Position numbers and translations under genes: made by a program
Shown here: in pieces, positions 1-8,256 of the stretch
Layout: each line of letters opens with the position of its first letter
How positions within the stretch are numbered: the stretch's first letter is position 1
NCBI GenBank assembly: GCA_023398105.1
Contig: JAEWST010000078.1
Location: 20,910-84,909 of the forward strand
DNA: 64,000 nt
Origin: Bacillota bacterium
Lineage (GTDB): Bacteria; Bacillota; Clostridia; Acetivibrionales; DSM-1351
Reading direction: 5' to 3'
The notes under the pieces: model-generated
Told to the model about the DNA's origin: nothing
Databases searched by the model: none
The model's input: only the letters and a program-made list of their open reading frames with translations

Positions 1-83
1 TAGATAAAACTGGCGCAGACATGAATGAGGACGGTTCAATAGATGCAATTGATTTTGCACTGTTAAAGAAGGCTTTACTGTAA
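1..83 (+). CDS. C-terminal end of a dockerin-bearing cellulosomal protein (5' partial)
   Basis: The reading frame enters from the left edge and stops at a TAA at 81-83. The last 26 codons contain one calcium-binding dockerin repeat, ADMNEDGSIDAIDFALLKKA, which matches the second repeat of the dockerins further along the window. The protein is therefore a cellulosomal subunit whose catalytic part lies outside the window. Nothing can be said about its enzyme class. Confidence 0.85.
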   Translation, partial: DKTGADMNEDGSIDAIDFALLKKALL

Positions 84-271
84 TATTTTAAATGCAATTG
101 GTATAAATTAGCTGGAAAGTGCTTTGTTAATGGGGGGATTACAAAAGTCAATTACTGTTTTAAGCTTTTATTTGATAGAGATTGCATTTCAGTTTCATAT
201 GATAGTAATTGACATTGTGCTTTCCAGCTTTTTTAATATTAACAATTAAATTATGGATTGGGGGTGAAAAA

Positions 272-873
272 TTGAACAAGAGAATTGGGATGTGTTTAAC
301 CTTTACTCTTATTCTACAGCAACTATGTGTTTTGCCCAATACTAATAATGCTGTAGTGCTGCCAGAAATGGAATTGTTACGCACACCCTTATCCAGACTA
401 GGCTTTGGTAGGCTTAAGCTTAGAGCAGGCTGGAGAATTAGTCCGCTCAGGGATTAATGATTCTCGCAATATATTAACTAAACCTTTGTTATGGAAGAGC
501 TTAATAACCATAACAGAGAAGAATACTGAAAAGATGTTTGAGGCAATGAAGAAGCTAAATGGGTAATGAGATTTTGTTCTAGGGAGATGCTCTCTATTCA
601 GGCGGTTTCTTTATTATCTATGGTGATCCAATATTAAAACTATATTTGCCTCTCATACAGCTAAGATGGCTGAAGAGATCCCTGTAATAATGGGTGACAA
701 AAATGGAGATGGTAACACTGATGAATTGGATTATTTATTATTTTAGAAATATCTGTTAGACCCTGATAGGGTTATAACAAATCTAAGTAGATTTGAATCA
801 AGCTGGGCAAATTGATTCATTAGAATTAGCAAAGTTGAAGAAATACCTATTATATGTATTAATTAAAAAATAA
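272..873 (+). pseudogene. Decayed dockerin-protein gene
   Basis: A TTG with a good Shine-Dalgarno (GGGGGTG) at 272 opens a signal-peptide-like stretch (MNKRIGMCLTFTLILQQLCV). The frame then breaks. Other frames carry coding-like segments, for example AGELVRSGINDSRNILTKPL around 430-500. From about 690 the sequence reads as a two-repeat dockerin (GDKNGDGNTDELDYLLF, a TAG stop, then KYLLDP; later IDSLELAKLKKYLL), closed by TAA at 871-873. Several frameshifts and at least one nonsense codon mean it cannot make a full product. The catalytic family is no longer recognisable. Confidence 0.6.
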
Positions 874-898
874 AAATTGAAAGACGAGGTGTATTTTC

Positions 899-2326
899 TT
901 GAAATTAAGAAAATTATGTTCAGGCTTACTGGCATTAGCAGTTTCCGTATCAGTTTTATTGCCTGCAAGTAATCAAGCTCAAGCTGCAGGCGGAGCTTAT
1001 GAGACAGGTGTTTACAGAAACTTGTTTGTAGAAGGTGGAAAGACTCAAGCACAGGTTGATGCAAAAATGAAGACAGCATGGGATAAACTGTTTTATGGTA
1101 ATGATAGTACAGAGAGATTATATTATCCTGTAGGATCAGATATGGCTTACATAAAGGACGTTGCTAATGGCGATGTAAGAAGTGAAGGTATGTCATATGG
1201 TATGATGATTTGTTTGCAGATGGACAAGCAAAAAGAATTTGACAATTTGTGGAGATGGTCAAAGAAATATATGCAGCATCAAAGCGGTGCGTTAAAAGGC
1301 TTCTTTGCTTGGCAGTGTAATTTCAACGGAGGAGTTATGGATTCTACTCCTGCATCTGATGGGGACGAGTATTTTGCAATGGCTCTGCTTTTTGCAGCAA
1401 ATCGTTGGGGAAATAGCAGCACAGGAATTGACTATAATAAAGAAGCACAGAATATACTATATGCTATGTTACATCAATCTGATGATGGACAAGGCTATAA
1501 CATGTTTAATAAAAATTCTAATCAAGTTGTATTCTGTCCAACAGCAGGAAACTATGATTTTACAGACCCATCCTATCATCTCCCTGCATTCTATGAATTA
1601 TGGGCATTATGGGATGATTCAGACAATGCACTTTGGTCAAAAATTGCATCAACTAGTAGAGACTTCTTCAAGAAGACAGTACATTCAACTACTGGCTTAT
1701 CACCTGACTATGCTGAATTCAGCGGTGCTGCTAAAGAAGTATCCTGGAGTAGCGGACATGGAGATTTCCGTTATGATGCATGGCGTACAGCTTCAAATAT
1801 AGCTGTAGATTATGCATGGTTTGGAAAAGACGCATGGGCTACTACATTTGCTGATAGAATACAGAACTTCTTCTACGGTAAGGGTATAAAAACATATGGA
1901 AGTAATTGGACTCTATCAGGATCACAACTAAACAATGACCATTCACCAGGATTGGTTGCTATGAATGCAGTAGCATCATTGGCAACTAATACATCAAAGT
2001 CAAAAGAATTTGTAGAAGAATTCTGGAATACTTCAGTACCAAGTGGACAATACCGTTATTATGACGGAATGCTCTACTTCCTCGGATTGCTTCACGTTAG
2101 TGGAAACTTCAAGATGTGGGGAGTAGATCAAGGTCCAGGACCAGAGCCAACTACTGGTGATGCGAATGATGATGGAAAAATAGACGCATTAGACTTTGCT
2201 GCAGTTAAAATGTATCTTTTGAATTCAAGTACAACTATAAACCTTAAGAATGCAGATATGAATAATGATGGTGCAGTTGATGCATTAGATTTTGCTGCAC
2301 TTAAGAAAGTACTTTTGAATAATTAA
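899..2326 (+). CDS. GH8 endoglucanase with C-terminal dockerin
   Basis: Secreted endo-beta-1,4-glucanase of glycoside hydrolase family 8 (475 aa), expected to bind scaffoldin cohesins. A signal peptide covers about residues 1-29. The GH8 domain spans about 33-405. It shows the proton-donor motif VRSEGMSYGM (Glu96), the region DGDEYFAMALLFA around 154-166 and FRYDAWR, whose Asp293 matches the GH8 catalytic aspartate. A dockerin with two Ca2+ loops (GDANDDGKIDALDFA and ADMNNDGAVDALDFA) fills about 417-475. The start is TTG, set by GAGGTG 8-9 bases upstream; there is no nearby in-frame ATG. The layout equals CelC-type GH8 enzymes of clostridial cip-cel clusters. Confidence 0.93.
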   Translation: MKLRKLCSGLLALAVSVSVLLPASNQAQAAGGAYETGVYRNLFVEGGKTQAQVDAKMKTAWDKLFYGNDSTERLYYPVGSDMAYIKDVANGDVRSEGMSYGMMICLQMDKQKEFDNLWRWSKKYMQHQSGALKGFFAWQCNFNGGVMDSTPASDGDEYFAMALLFAANRWGNSSTGIDYNKEAQNILYAMLHQSDDGQGYNMFNKNSNQVVFCPTAGNYDFTDPSYHLPAFYELWALWDDSDNALWSKIASTSRDFFKKTVHSTTGLSPDYAEFSGAAKEVSWSSGHGDFRYDAWRTASNIAVDYAWFGKDAWATTFADRIQNFFYGKGIKTYGSNWTLSGSQLNNDHSPGLVAMNAVASLATNTSKSKEFVEEFWNTSVPSGQYRYYDGMLYFLGLLHVSGNFKMWGVDQGPGPEPTTGDANDDGKIDALDFAAVKMYLLNSSTTINLKNADMNNDGAVDALDFAALKKVLLNN

Positions 2327-2391
2327 TAATATTTATAAATAAATGAGATAATGCCTATTGAGAAATAGCTTCTTATTGGCTAATAATTAAT

Positions 2392-2435
2392 AAATCAACT
2401 TCCTGGGTGGTAAATTCTGGGAAGTTGATTTGACA
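2392..2435 (+). terminator. Hairpin after the GH8 gene
   Basis: A perfect 12-bp inverted repeat, AAATCAACTTCC (2392-2403) and GGAAGTTGATTT (2420-2431), has a 16-nt loop and only a short T-rich tail. It may terminate transcription or protect the 3' end of the GH8 message. Confidence 0.5.
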
Positions 2436-2497
2436 TTTAACGAAAAGGCATAGTTTATGGAGATATATCAGGAAGTACAAAAGACAAGCCATTAGTT

Positions 2498-2570
2498 GGT
2501 GATGTTAATGGTGATGAAAAATATTGATGCACTGAACCTTGCACTATTTAAGAGCTAATTGTTAGGCTAT
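2498..2570 (+). pseudogene. Dockerin fragment with frameshift and stop
   Basis: GDVNGDEK in one frame continues in the next frame as NIDALNLALFKS, a TAG-type interruption (here TAA), then LLGYIA. This is the pattern of one dockerin repeat. No start or upstream domain remains. It is the second dockerin relic in the first 2.6 kb. The rest of 2327-2858 is AT-rich and shows no gene. Confidence 0.5.
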
Positions 2571-2858
2571 ATAGCTCATTTTTCAAAGCAGTAAAATATA
2601 ACGACAGGTTGCATTTACAAATTAAATAATAGAAATATTAAACTATAAACACTTCACAATGACATTTTTTAATCTACGTGTTCAAGAATCTGAAAATAGA
2701 TTGTATAATTCTATAAGTTATACGCATATCTCAGTGTTCTCGAACTATTTTATTGAAAATTATTTATATTATTATATACAAACTATTTAAAAATATTATC
2801 AATCGTTCTAATACTTAGAGACTTCAGCAATGAAAAAGACTAAAATAGGAGGTAGGTT

Positions 2859-5426
2859 ATGACAAATTTTATAAGTAGAAAACTCTCGTTGGTACTCGCA
2901 CTTTTAGTATTTATTTCTATTTTCTCTATAACAGATTCATTCGCACATTTGGAACTAATTGATAATAATAGCTTTGATGATGGAGTTAGTAACCCATGGC
3001 ATTTGGTGCAAACAGATTTCGCCAAGGCAAGTTGTGATGTTTCAAATGAGAAACTCAATGTTACAATCCAAAATCCGGGAGTAAACAGATGGGACATACA
3101 AATGCGTTACAGAGGTTTTAAGCTTAGCAGTGGTGTCTCTTATACCATTAAGTTTACGGTTTCTTCAACAAAGAATTGCAAGATTTATGCCAAGATTGGT
3201 GACCAAGGAGAACCTTATTATGAATACTGGAATTATAATAACTGTAGCTGGTCTCCTATAAGTTTAGAGGCAAATAAACCGATAACCGTTACAGAAAAAT
3301 TTACAATGACCAAGCCATCATCTAAAGCGTTTGAGTTGGCATTTCATCTAGGTGGTGATTTATGTACATCTGATGTGCCATATACAATATCCTTTGATGA
3401 TATTTATCTTTCAGATCCATTCGGTCCACCTCCTCCACCTCCAGCAGAGCCAACTAATGAAATACGTGTAAATCAAGTAGGATACTTTCATAATTTAAAT
3501 AAGCTTGCTACTTTGGTTTCAGATTCTACAGTTCCAGTTGATTGGGCATTAGAAAACGCATCAGGTGTGGTTGTTTCTCAAGGTAAAACAACTGTAAAAG
3601 GTTTTGACAAATCATCTGGTGATAAGGTACATATAATTGATTTTTCGGCATATAAAACTCCTGGCAAGGACTTTAAATTAGTTTCAGATACTTTTGAAAG
3701 CTTGCCTTTTGATATAGGAGATCATTTATATAATAACTTGAAATACCAATCGTTGAAGTATTTTTATCATAATAGAAGTGGTATTAATATTGAAATGCCT
3801 TATGCAGACAACAGTGAACTATCACGTATTGCGATAAATCCAAACGATATTGTTAGTATAGATCCTAGAAATGGTGACAAGGAATATTATACTCTTGATA
3901 TTACTGGTGGATGGAATGATGACGAAGGCAACGGAAAGAGTGTAGTTAATAGCAGTGTAGCAACATGGACTTTGATGAATCAGTACGAACATGCCTTGCA
4001 TTATGGAGAAATTGAAGTTTCACCTTATACAGACGATACTATGAATATTCCAGAAAGCGGAAACGCTATCCCAGATATTCTTGATGAAGCACGTTATAAT
4101 TTACAGGCAATGTTGAAAATGCAAGTGCCTGCAGGTAAAACATTATCAGGCATGGTGCATCATAAGGTGAGCAATGTACGTGTACTTTCCTTGACAGGAA
4201 TAGTGTATGAGCGTTTTCTTCAGCCACCAAGTACAGCTGCTACTTTGGATTTAGCTGCAGTTGCGGCTCAAGGCTCACGTCTCTGGAAAAATTATGATAG
4301 TGCTTTTGCCACCAAATGCCTTGCTGCAGCAGAAACGGCATGGGACGCAGCCGTTGCTAACTCGGAATTATTTGTACCAAACACAAATGGCTCTATAGAT
4401 AAGGAATATGGGGATAATTATGTCGGTGATGAATTTTACTGGGCAGCCAGCGAATTATATATTACAACAGGAAAGGCTAAGTATTTAGATTATATAAATA
4501 ATTCAGAGCACTTTTTAGAGCTTCCTACTAAATTAACAAAAGGAATAGATATAGATACAACTGGCTGTTTTAATTGGTGTAATACTGCTGGAATGGGAAC
4601 GATATCACTAGCTATGGTTCCAAACCAACTATCAGCCTCAGATGTTGCTACAGCTAAAGAAAACATAATGAAAGCTGCTGATAAGTTTATATCTATAGCT
4701 GATTTACAAGGCTATGGTGTCCCAATTGAGGAATGTACTATAGATGATTCAGGATTGTTGGGTTTCCCATATAGCTCAAATTCATTTGTAATGAATGAAG
4801 CTATTGTAATGGCTTATGCTTATGATTTTAGTAATAAAAATGTTAAATATTTAAATGGTATGACTGGTGCTATGGATTATATCCTAGGAAGGAATCCAAT
4901 GGTACAGAGTTACATAACTGGATATGGAGATAACCCCCTTGAGAATCCACATCACATGTTCTGGGCATACCAATGGGACAATACATTACCTAAAGCCCCC
5001 GCAGGATGTCTATCAAGTGGACCTAATTCTGGCTTACAGGATCCTTGGATTAAGGGTTGCGGATGGACCCCAGCGTCAAGACCGCCGGAGAAATGCTTTA
5101 TGGATCATATAGAATCTTGGTCTACAAATGACTTAGAACTTACCATAAATGCTCCTCTGGCATGGGTCTCAGCTTACATAGATGAGCATGTAATTAGTAT
5201 ACCACCACCACCACGTAACTATTATGGAGATGTTAATGAGGATGATTATATAGATGCAATAGATTTAGCACTTCTTAAAGTATTCCTGTTAACACAGGAT
5301 GCATCCTTAATAAAAGATCAAAAGAGAGCAGATGTAAATGGAGATGGATCTGTAAATGCATTGGATTATGCATTGATAAAAATGTATCTATTAAATAGTA
5401 TTACTGTTTTTCCAGTAGAAGGCTAA
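2859..5426 (+). CDS. CBM4-Ig-GH9-dockerin protein with altered catalytic residues
   Basis: Secreted 855-aa protein: signal peptide 1-29, CBM4-like carbohydrate-binding domain about 31-187, short proline linker, Ig-like domain about 196-285 (starts EIRVNQVGY), GH9 (alpha/alpha)6 domain about 290-775 and dockerin about 785-855. Start ATG follows AGGAGGT. GH9 enzymes normally carry WYDAGDHGK, where the second Asp is the catalytic base. Here the segment is WNDDEGNGK (352-360), so that Asp is Gly357. The usual catalytic acid Glu of the NE motif near the C-terminus is Asp758 (STNDLEL). The PHHR motif reads PHHM. It may be an inactive binding subunit or have changed chemistry. It is a tandem paralog of the next gene. 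Confidence 0.88.
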   Translation: MTNFISRKLSLVLALLVFISIFSITDSFAHLELIDNNSFDDGVSNPWHLVQTDFAKASCDVSNEKLNVTIQNPGVNRWDIQMRYRGFKLSSGVSYTIKFTVSSTKNCKIYAKIGDQGEPYYEYWNYNNCSWSPISLEANKPITVTEKFTMTKPSSKAFELAFHLGGDLCTSDVPYTISFDDIYLSDPFGPPPPPPAEPTNEIRVNQVGYFHNLNKLATLVSDSTVPVDWALENASGVVVSQGKTTVKGFDKSSGDKVHIIDFSAYKTPGKDFKLVSDTFESLPFDIGDHLYNNLKYQSLKYFYHNRSGINIEMPYADNSELSRIAINPNDIVSIDPRNGDKEYYTLDITGGWNDDEGNGKSVVNSSVATWTLMNQYEHALHYGEIEVSPYTDDTMNIPESGNAIPDILDEARYNLQAMLKMQVPAGKTLSGMVHHKVSNVRVLSLTGIVYERFLQPPSTAATLDLAAVAAQGSRLWKNYDSAFATKCLAAAETAWDAAVANSELFVPNTNGSIDKEYGDNYVGDEFYWAASELYITTGKAKYLDYINNSEHFLELPTKLTKGIDIDTTGCFNWCNTAGMGTISLAMVPNQLSASDVATAKENIMKAADKFISIADLQGYGVPIEECTIDDSGLLGFPYSSNSFVMNEAIVMAYAYDFSNKNVKYLNGMTGAMDYILGRNPMVQSYITGYGDNPLENPHHMFWAYQWDNTLPKAPAGCLSSGPNSGLQDPWIKGCGWTPASRPPEKCFMDHIESWSTNDLELTINAPLAWVSAYIDEHVISIPPPPRNYYGDVNEDDYIDAIDLALLKVFLLTQDASLIKDQKRADVNGDGSVNALDYALIKMYLLNSITVFPVEG

Positions 5427-5449
5427 GTATTTTGAATGAAAGTGTAAGT

Positions 5450-5496
5450 AAGGCTTGCTTAACGGATAAAATTATTGCCAAAGTTAAGCAAGCCTT
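5450..5496 (+). other. Intergenic hairpin between the two GH9 genes
   Basis: A perfect 14-bp inverted repeat, AAGGCTTGCTTAAC (5450-5463) and GTTAAGCAAGCCTT (5483-5496), encloses a 19-nt loop. No T-run follows, so a plain terminator is less likely than an mRNA processing or stability element. Confidence 0.5.
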
Positions 5497-5554
5497 AAAT
5501 GTAGAAATTAAGCCTAGATTAACATCAAAAACATAAATGCGAAGGAGTAAAAAT

Positions 5555-8158
5555 ATGAAAACTCAGACAGGTAAAAAGGTTTCGTTGATAGTTGCCATCT
5601 TAGTATTACTTTCGGTTTTTTTTGGAAATATAGCTTTTGCTGAAACAGGTTTTCCAAATGTGGGAAATCTAATTCGAAATTCTACCTTTGATAATGGGGT
5701 AGGTATTCCATGGCGAGTAATAACTGAAGATATGGGAAAAGCCAATTTTAATTTAAAGAATGACAAATTTAATGTTGAAATAGTAAATAGAGGGATTAAT
5801 AGGTGGGAAATTAAACTTTGTCATAGTGATCTTGTTATTGAGCAAGGTCACACATATAAGGTTAAGTTTACAGTCTCATCAACAAAGAATTGCAAGATTT
5901 ACCCTAAGATTGGGGATAAAGGTGAGCCTTATAATGAATACTGGAACTACAACAAAAATTGGGAATGTATTAGTTTAGAAGCTAATAAACCACAAACTAT
6001 AACTGATGAGTTTGTTATGAAAAAAGCTACTGCAAAAAATTGTGAATTTGCTTTTTACTTGGGAGGAGATTGTGCTATAGATTCAATGCCTTATACGGTG
6101 TCGTTTGATGACGTTTATATTGAGGATCCTGAATATATAGAACCTGAAGAGCCTATTTATCCGACAAATGGCATACGTGTGAACCAAGAAGGATATTTTC
6201 CGAATCTATCAAAGATTGCAACCTTAGTTTCAAGTTCTACAACTCCTTTGGATTGGCAATTGAAAAATAGTGAGGGAACAACTGTCACACAGGGAAAGAC
6301 AATAGTAAAGGGTTTCGATCATTCATCCGGAGATGATGTACATATAATTGACTTTTCTTCCTATACAACTGAAGGAACAGGTTATACTTTGACTTCAGGA
6401 AGTTCCACCAGTATGCCTTTTGATATCAGAGACAACCTATATGAAAAAATGAAATATGATTCTATGAAGTTCTTCTACCTTAATAGAAGTGGTATAGCAA
6501 TAGAAATGCCTTATGCAGATAGTATTGAATTGGTACGTCCTGCAGGGCATCCAAATGATGTGCTGAGACCACATCTTTATCACACATATAAAGCTGATTA
6601 TGCTCTAGACGTTACTGGTGGATGGTATTATGGTGGTGACTTTGGAAAGTATGCGGGTATTGGTGGTATAGCTACATGGACTTTAATGAATGAGTATGAA
6701 CGTGCATTGTATTATGGAGATGTTTCTGTTGCTCCTTTTGCAGATAACACCCTCAACATTCCTGAAAGCGGAAATGGTTATCCAGATATTCTTGATGAAG
6801 CTCGCTACAATTTACAAGCCTTATTAAAGTTGCAGGTACCAAAAGGAAATGAACTTGAAGGTATGGTACATGATAAAGCATATAGTGAGCGTTGGAATGA
6901 ATATGCTACACGCCCTGACCAAGATGAACAGATGCGCTATTTACAGCCCCCAACTACAGTTGCGACACTAAATCTAGCTGCAATAGCAGCACAAGGCTCA
7001 CGTCTTTGGAAACAATATGACGAAGCTTTTTCTTCTACATGTTTAACTGCTGCCGAAACAGCATGGGATGCAGCAATTAAGTATCCAGAAATGTATACAA
7101 TTAATCAATCGAGTTTGTTACCATATAGTACAGATTATGTAGATGCAGAATTTTACTGGGCAGCTTGTGAACTATATGTTACAACTGGTAAAGCTAAATA
7201 TTTAGACTATTTAAAGGCTTCCAAATATTATCTTCAAGAACCTACTAAAATAGTAAATGATAAAGACAATAAAATTTCAGGGTGTTTTGACAAGACTAAT
7301 CCAGAAGGAATGGGAACAATAACACTTGCACTTGTTCCAAATGGCTTGCAAGCTGCCGACATAGCAATTGCTAAAGCTAATATTATAGCCGCTGCTGATA
7401 AATTTATATCAATAGCAAAATCACAAGGGTATGGAGTACCAATTGAGGAAAGCACATTAGGTTATGATTATGAAGAAATTGTTGGATTTCCGTTTGAATC
7501 AAACTCATTAGTAGTAAATGCTGCTATAGTTATGGCATATGCGCATGAATTTACTGAGGAAAAAGGTATAGAAGAAACTAAATACTTGAGTGGTGTATCT
7601 GGTGCAATGGACTATATTCTAGGTCGTAATCCTAATATCCGCAGTTATGTAACAGGCTATGGAGAGTATCCAATACAAAACCCTTCACACTATTTTTGGG
7701 CTAACCAAGTAGATGATAGCTTTCCTAAAGCTCCAGCAGGATGCTTATCAAGTGGACCAAATTCAAGACTAGAGGATGATAAAATTAGAACAACGGGTAT
7801 GATAGTTGGTGTTACACCACCAGAAAAATGCTTTATGGATGATATATATTCTTGGTCAACAAACGAAATAAATATGTGTATGAATGCTCCGCTTGCATGG
7901 GTATCTGCTTATCTGGATGAAAAGGGAACAGAGATAATAGTAGAGAAACCAGATATAGGTGACATTAATTATGATGGAGAAATAAATTCATTAGATTTAG
8001 CACTTATAAAAAAATTCCTATTAACACAAGACACATCATTAGTAAAAGATTTAAGGTTAGCAGATGTAAATGGAGATGAGGCTGTTAATGCGATTGATTA
8101 TGCACTTGTAAAGATGTACCTATTAAAGAGCATCTCTGGTTTTCCTGTTGAAGGCTAG
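5555..8158 (+). CDS. CBM4-Ig-GH9-dockerin cellulase
   Basis: Secreted 867-aa paralog of the preceding gene with the same order: signal peptide 1-30, CBM4-like domain, Ig-like domain (GIRVNQEGY), GH9 domain and dockerin (INYDGEINSLDLALIKKFLL and ADVNGDEAVNAIDYALVKMY). An ATG lies at 5537, but the Shine-Dalgarno AAGGAG at 5542-5547 points to the ATG at 5555. The catalytic acid is kept (STNEI, Glu771) and so is the base Asp362 in WYYGGDFGKY. The partner Asp of the usual DAGD motif is Tyr359 and the PHHR motif reads PSHY. It is probably an active beta-glucanase, but substrate choice is uncertain. Confidence 0.88.
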   Translation: MKTQTGKKVSLIVAILVLLSVFFGNIAFAETGFPNVGNLIRNSTFDNGVGIPWRVITEDMGKANFNLKNDKFNVEIVNRGINRWEIKLCHSDLVIEQGHTYKVKFTVSSTKNCKIYPKIGDKGEPYNEYWNYNKNWECISLEANKPQTITDEFVMKKATAKNCEFAFYLGGDCAIDSMPYTVSFDDVYIEDPEYIEPEEPIYPTNGIRVNQEGYFPNLSKIATLVSSSTTPLDWQLKNSEGTTVTQGKTIVKGFDHSSGDDVHIIDFSSYTTEGTGYTLTSGSSTSMPFDIRDNLYEKMKYDSMKFFYLNRSGIAIEMPYADSIELVRPAGHPNDVLRPHLYHTYKADYALDVTGGWYYGGDFGKYAGIGGIATWTLMNEYERALYYGDVSVAPFADNTLNIPESGNGYPDILDEARYNLQALLKLQVPKGNELEGMVHDKAYSERWNEYATRPDQDEQMRYLQPPTTVATLNLAAIAAQGSRLWKQYDEAFSSTCLTAAETAWDAAIKYPEMYTINQSSLLPYSTDYVDAEFYWAACELYVTTGKAKYLDYLKASKYYLQEPTKIVNDKDNKISGCFDKTNPEGMGTITLALVPNGLQAADIAIAKANIIAAADKFISIAKSQGYGVPIEESTLGYDYEEIVGFPFESNSLVVNAAIVMAYAHEFTEEKGIEETKYLSGVSGAMDYILGRNPNIRSYVTGYGEYPIQNPSHYFWANQVDDSFPKAPAGCLSSGPNSRLEDDKIRTTGMIVGVTPPEKCFMDDIYSWSTNEINMCMNAPLAWVSAYLDEKGTEIIVEKPDIGDINYDGEINSLDLALIKKFLLTQDTSLVKDLRLADVNGDEAVNAIDYALVKMYLLKSISGFPVEG

Positions 8159-8160
8159 TA

Positions 8161-8222
8161 TGAAATTATTTAACTTTCATTTGATATGTTTAACACCTAC
8201 GATTTTTAACTGAGAAAGTTGA
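8161..8222 (+). repeat. Dispersed repeat R1, copy A
   Basis: About 62 bp lying between the GH9 and pectate lyase genes. Its core, AACACCTACGATTTTTAACT, recurs at 55721-55782 in inverted orientation. Weaker copies lie at 36708-36775 and 39938-39990. The ends ACTTTC and GAAAGT form a short inverted repeat, so the element can fold. Confidence 0.7.
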
Positions 8223-8256
8223 GTTAAATACAATATGATAATAGGAGGGATATGTG

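Noticed and set aside
4924..5112. Forward open frame inside the first GH9 gene
   Set aside because: It lies fully within the GH9 domain in another frame and has no ribosome site.
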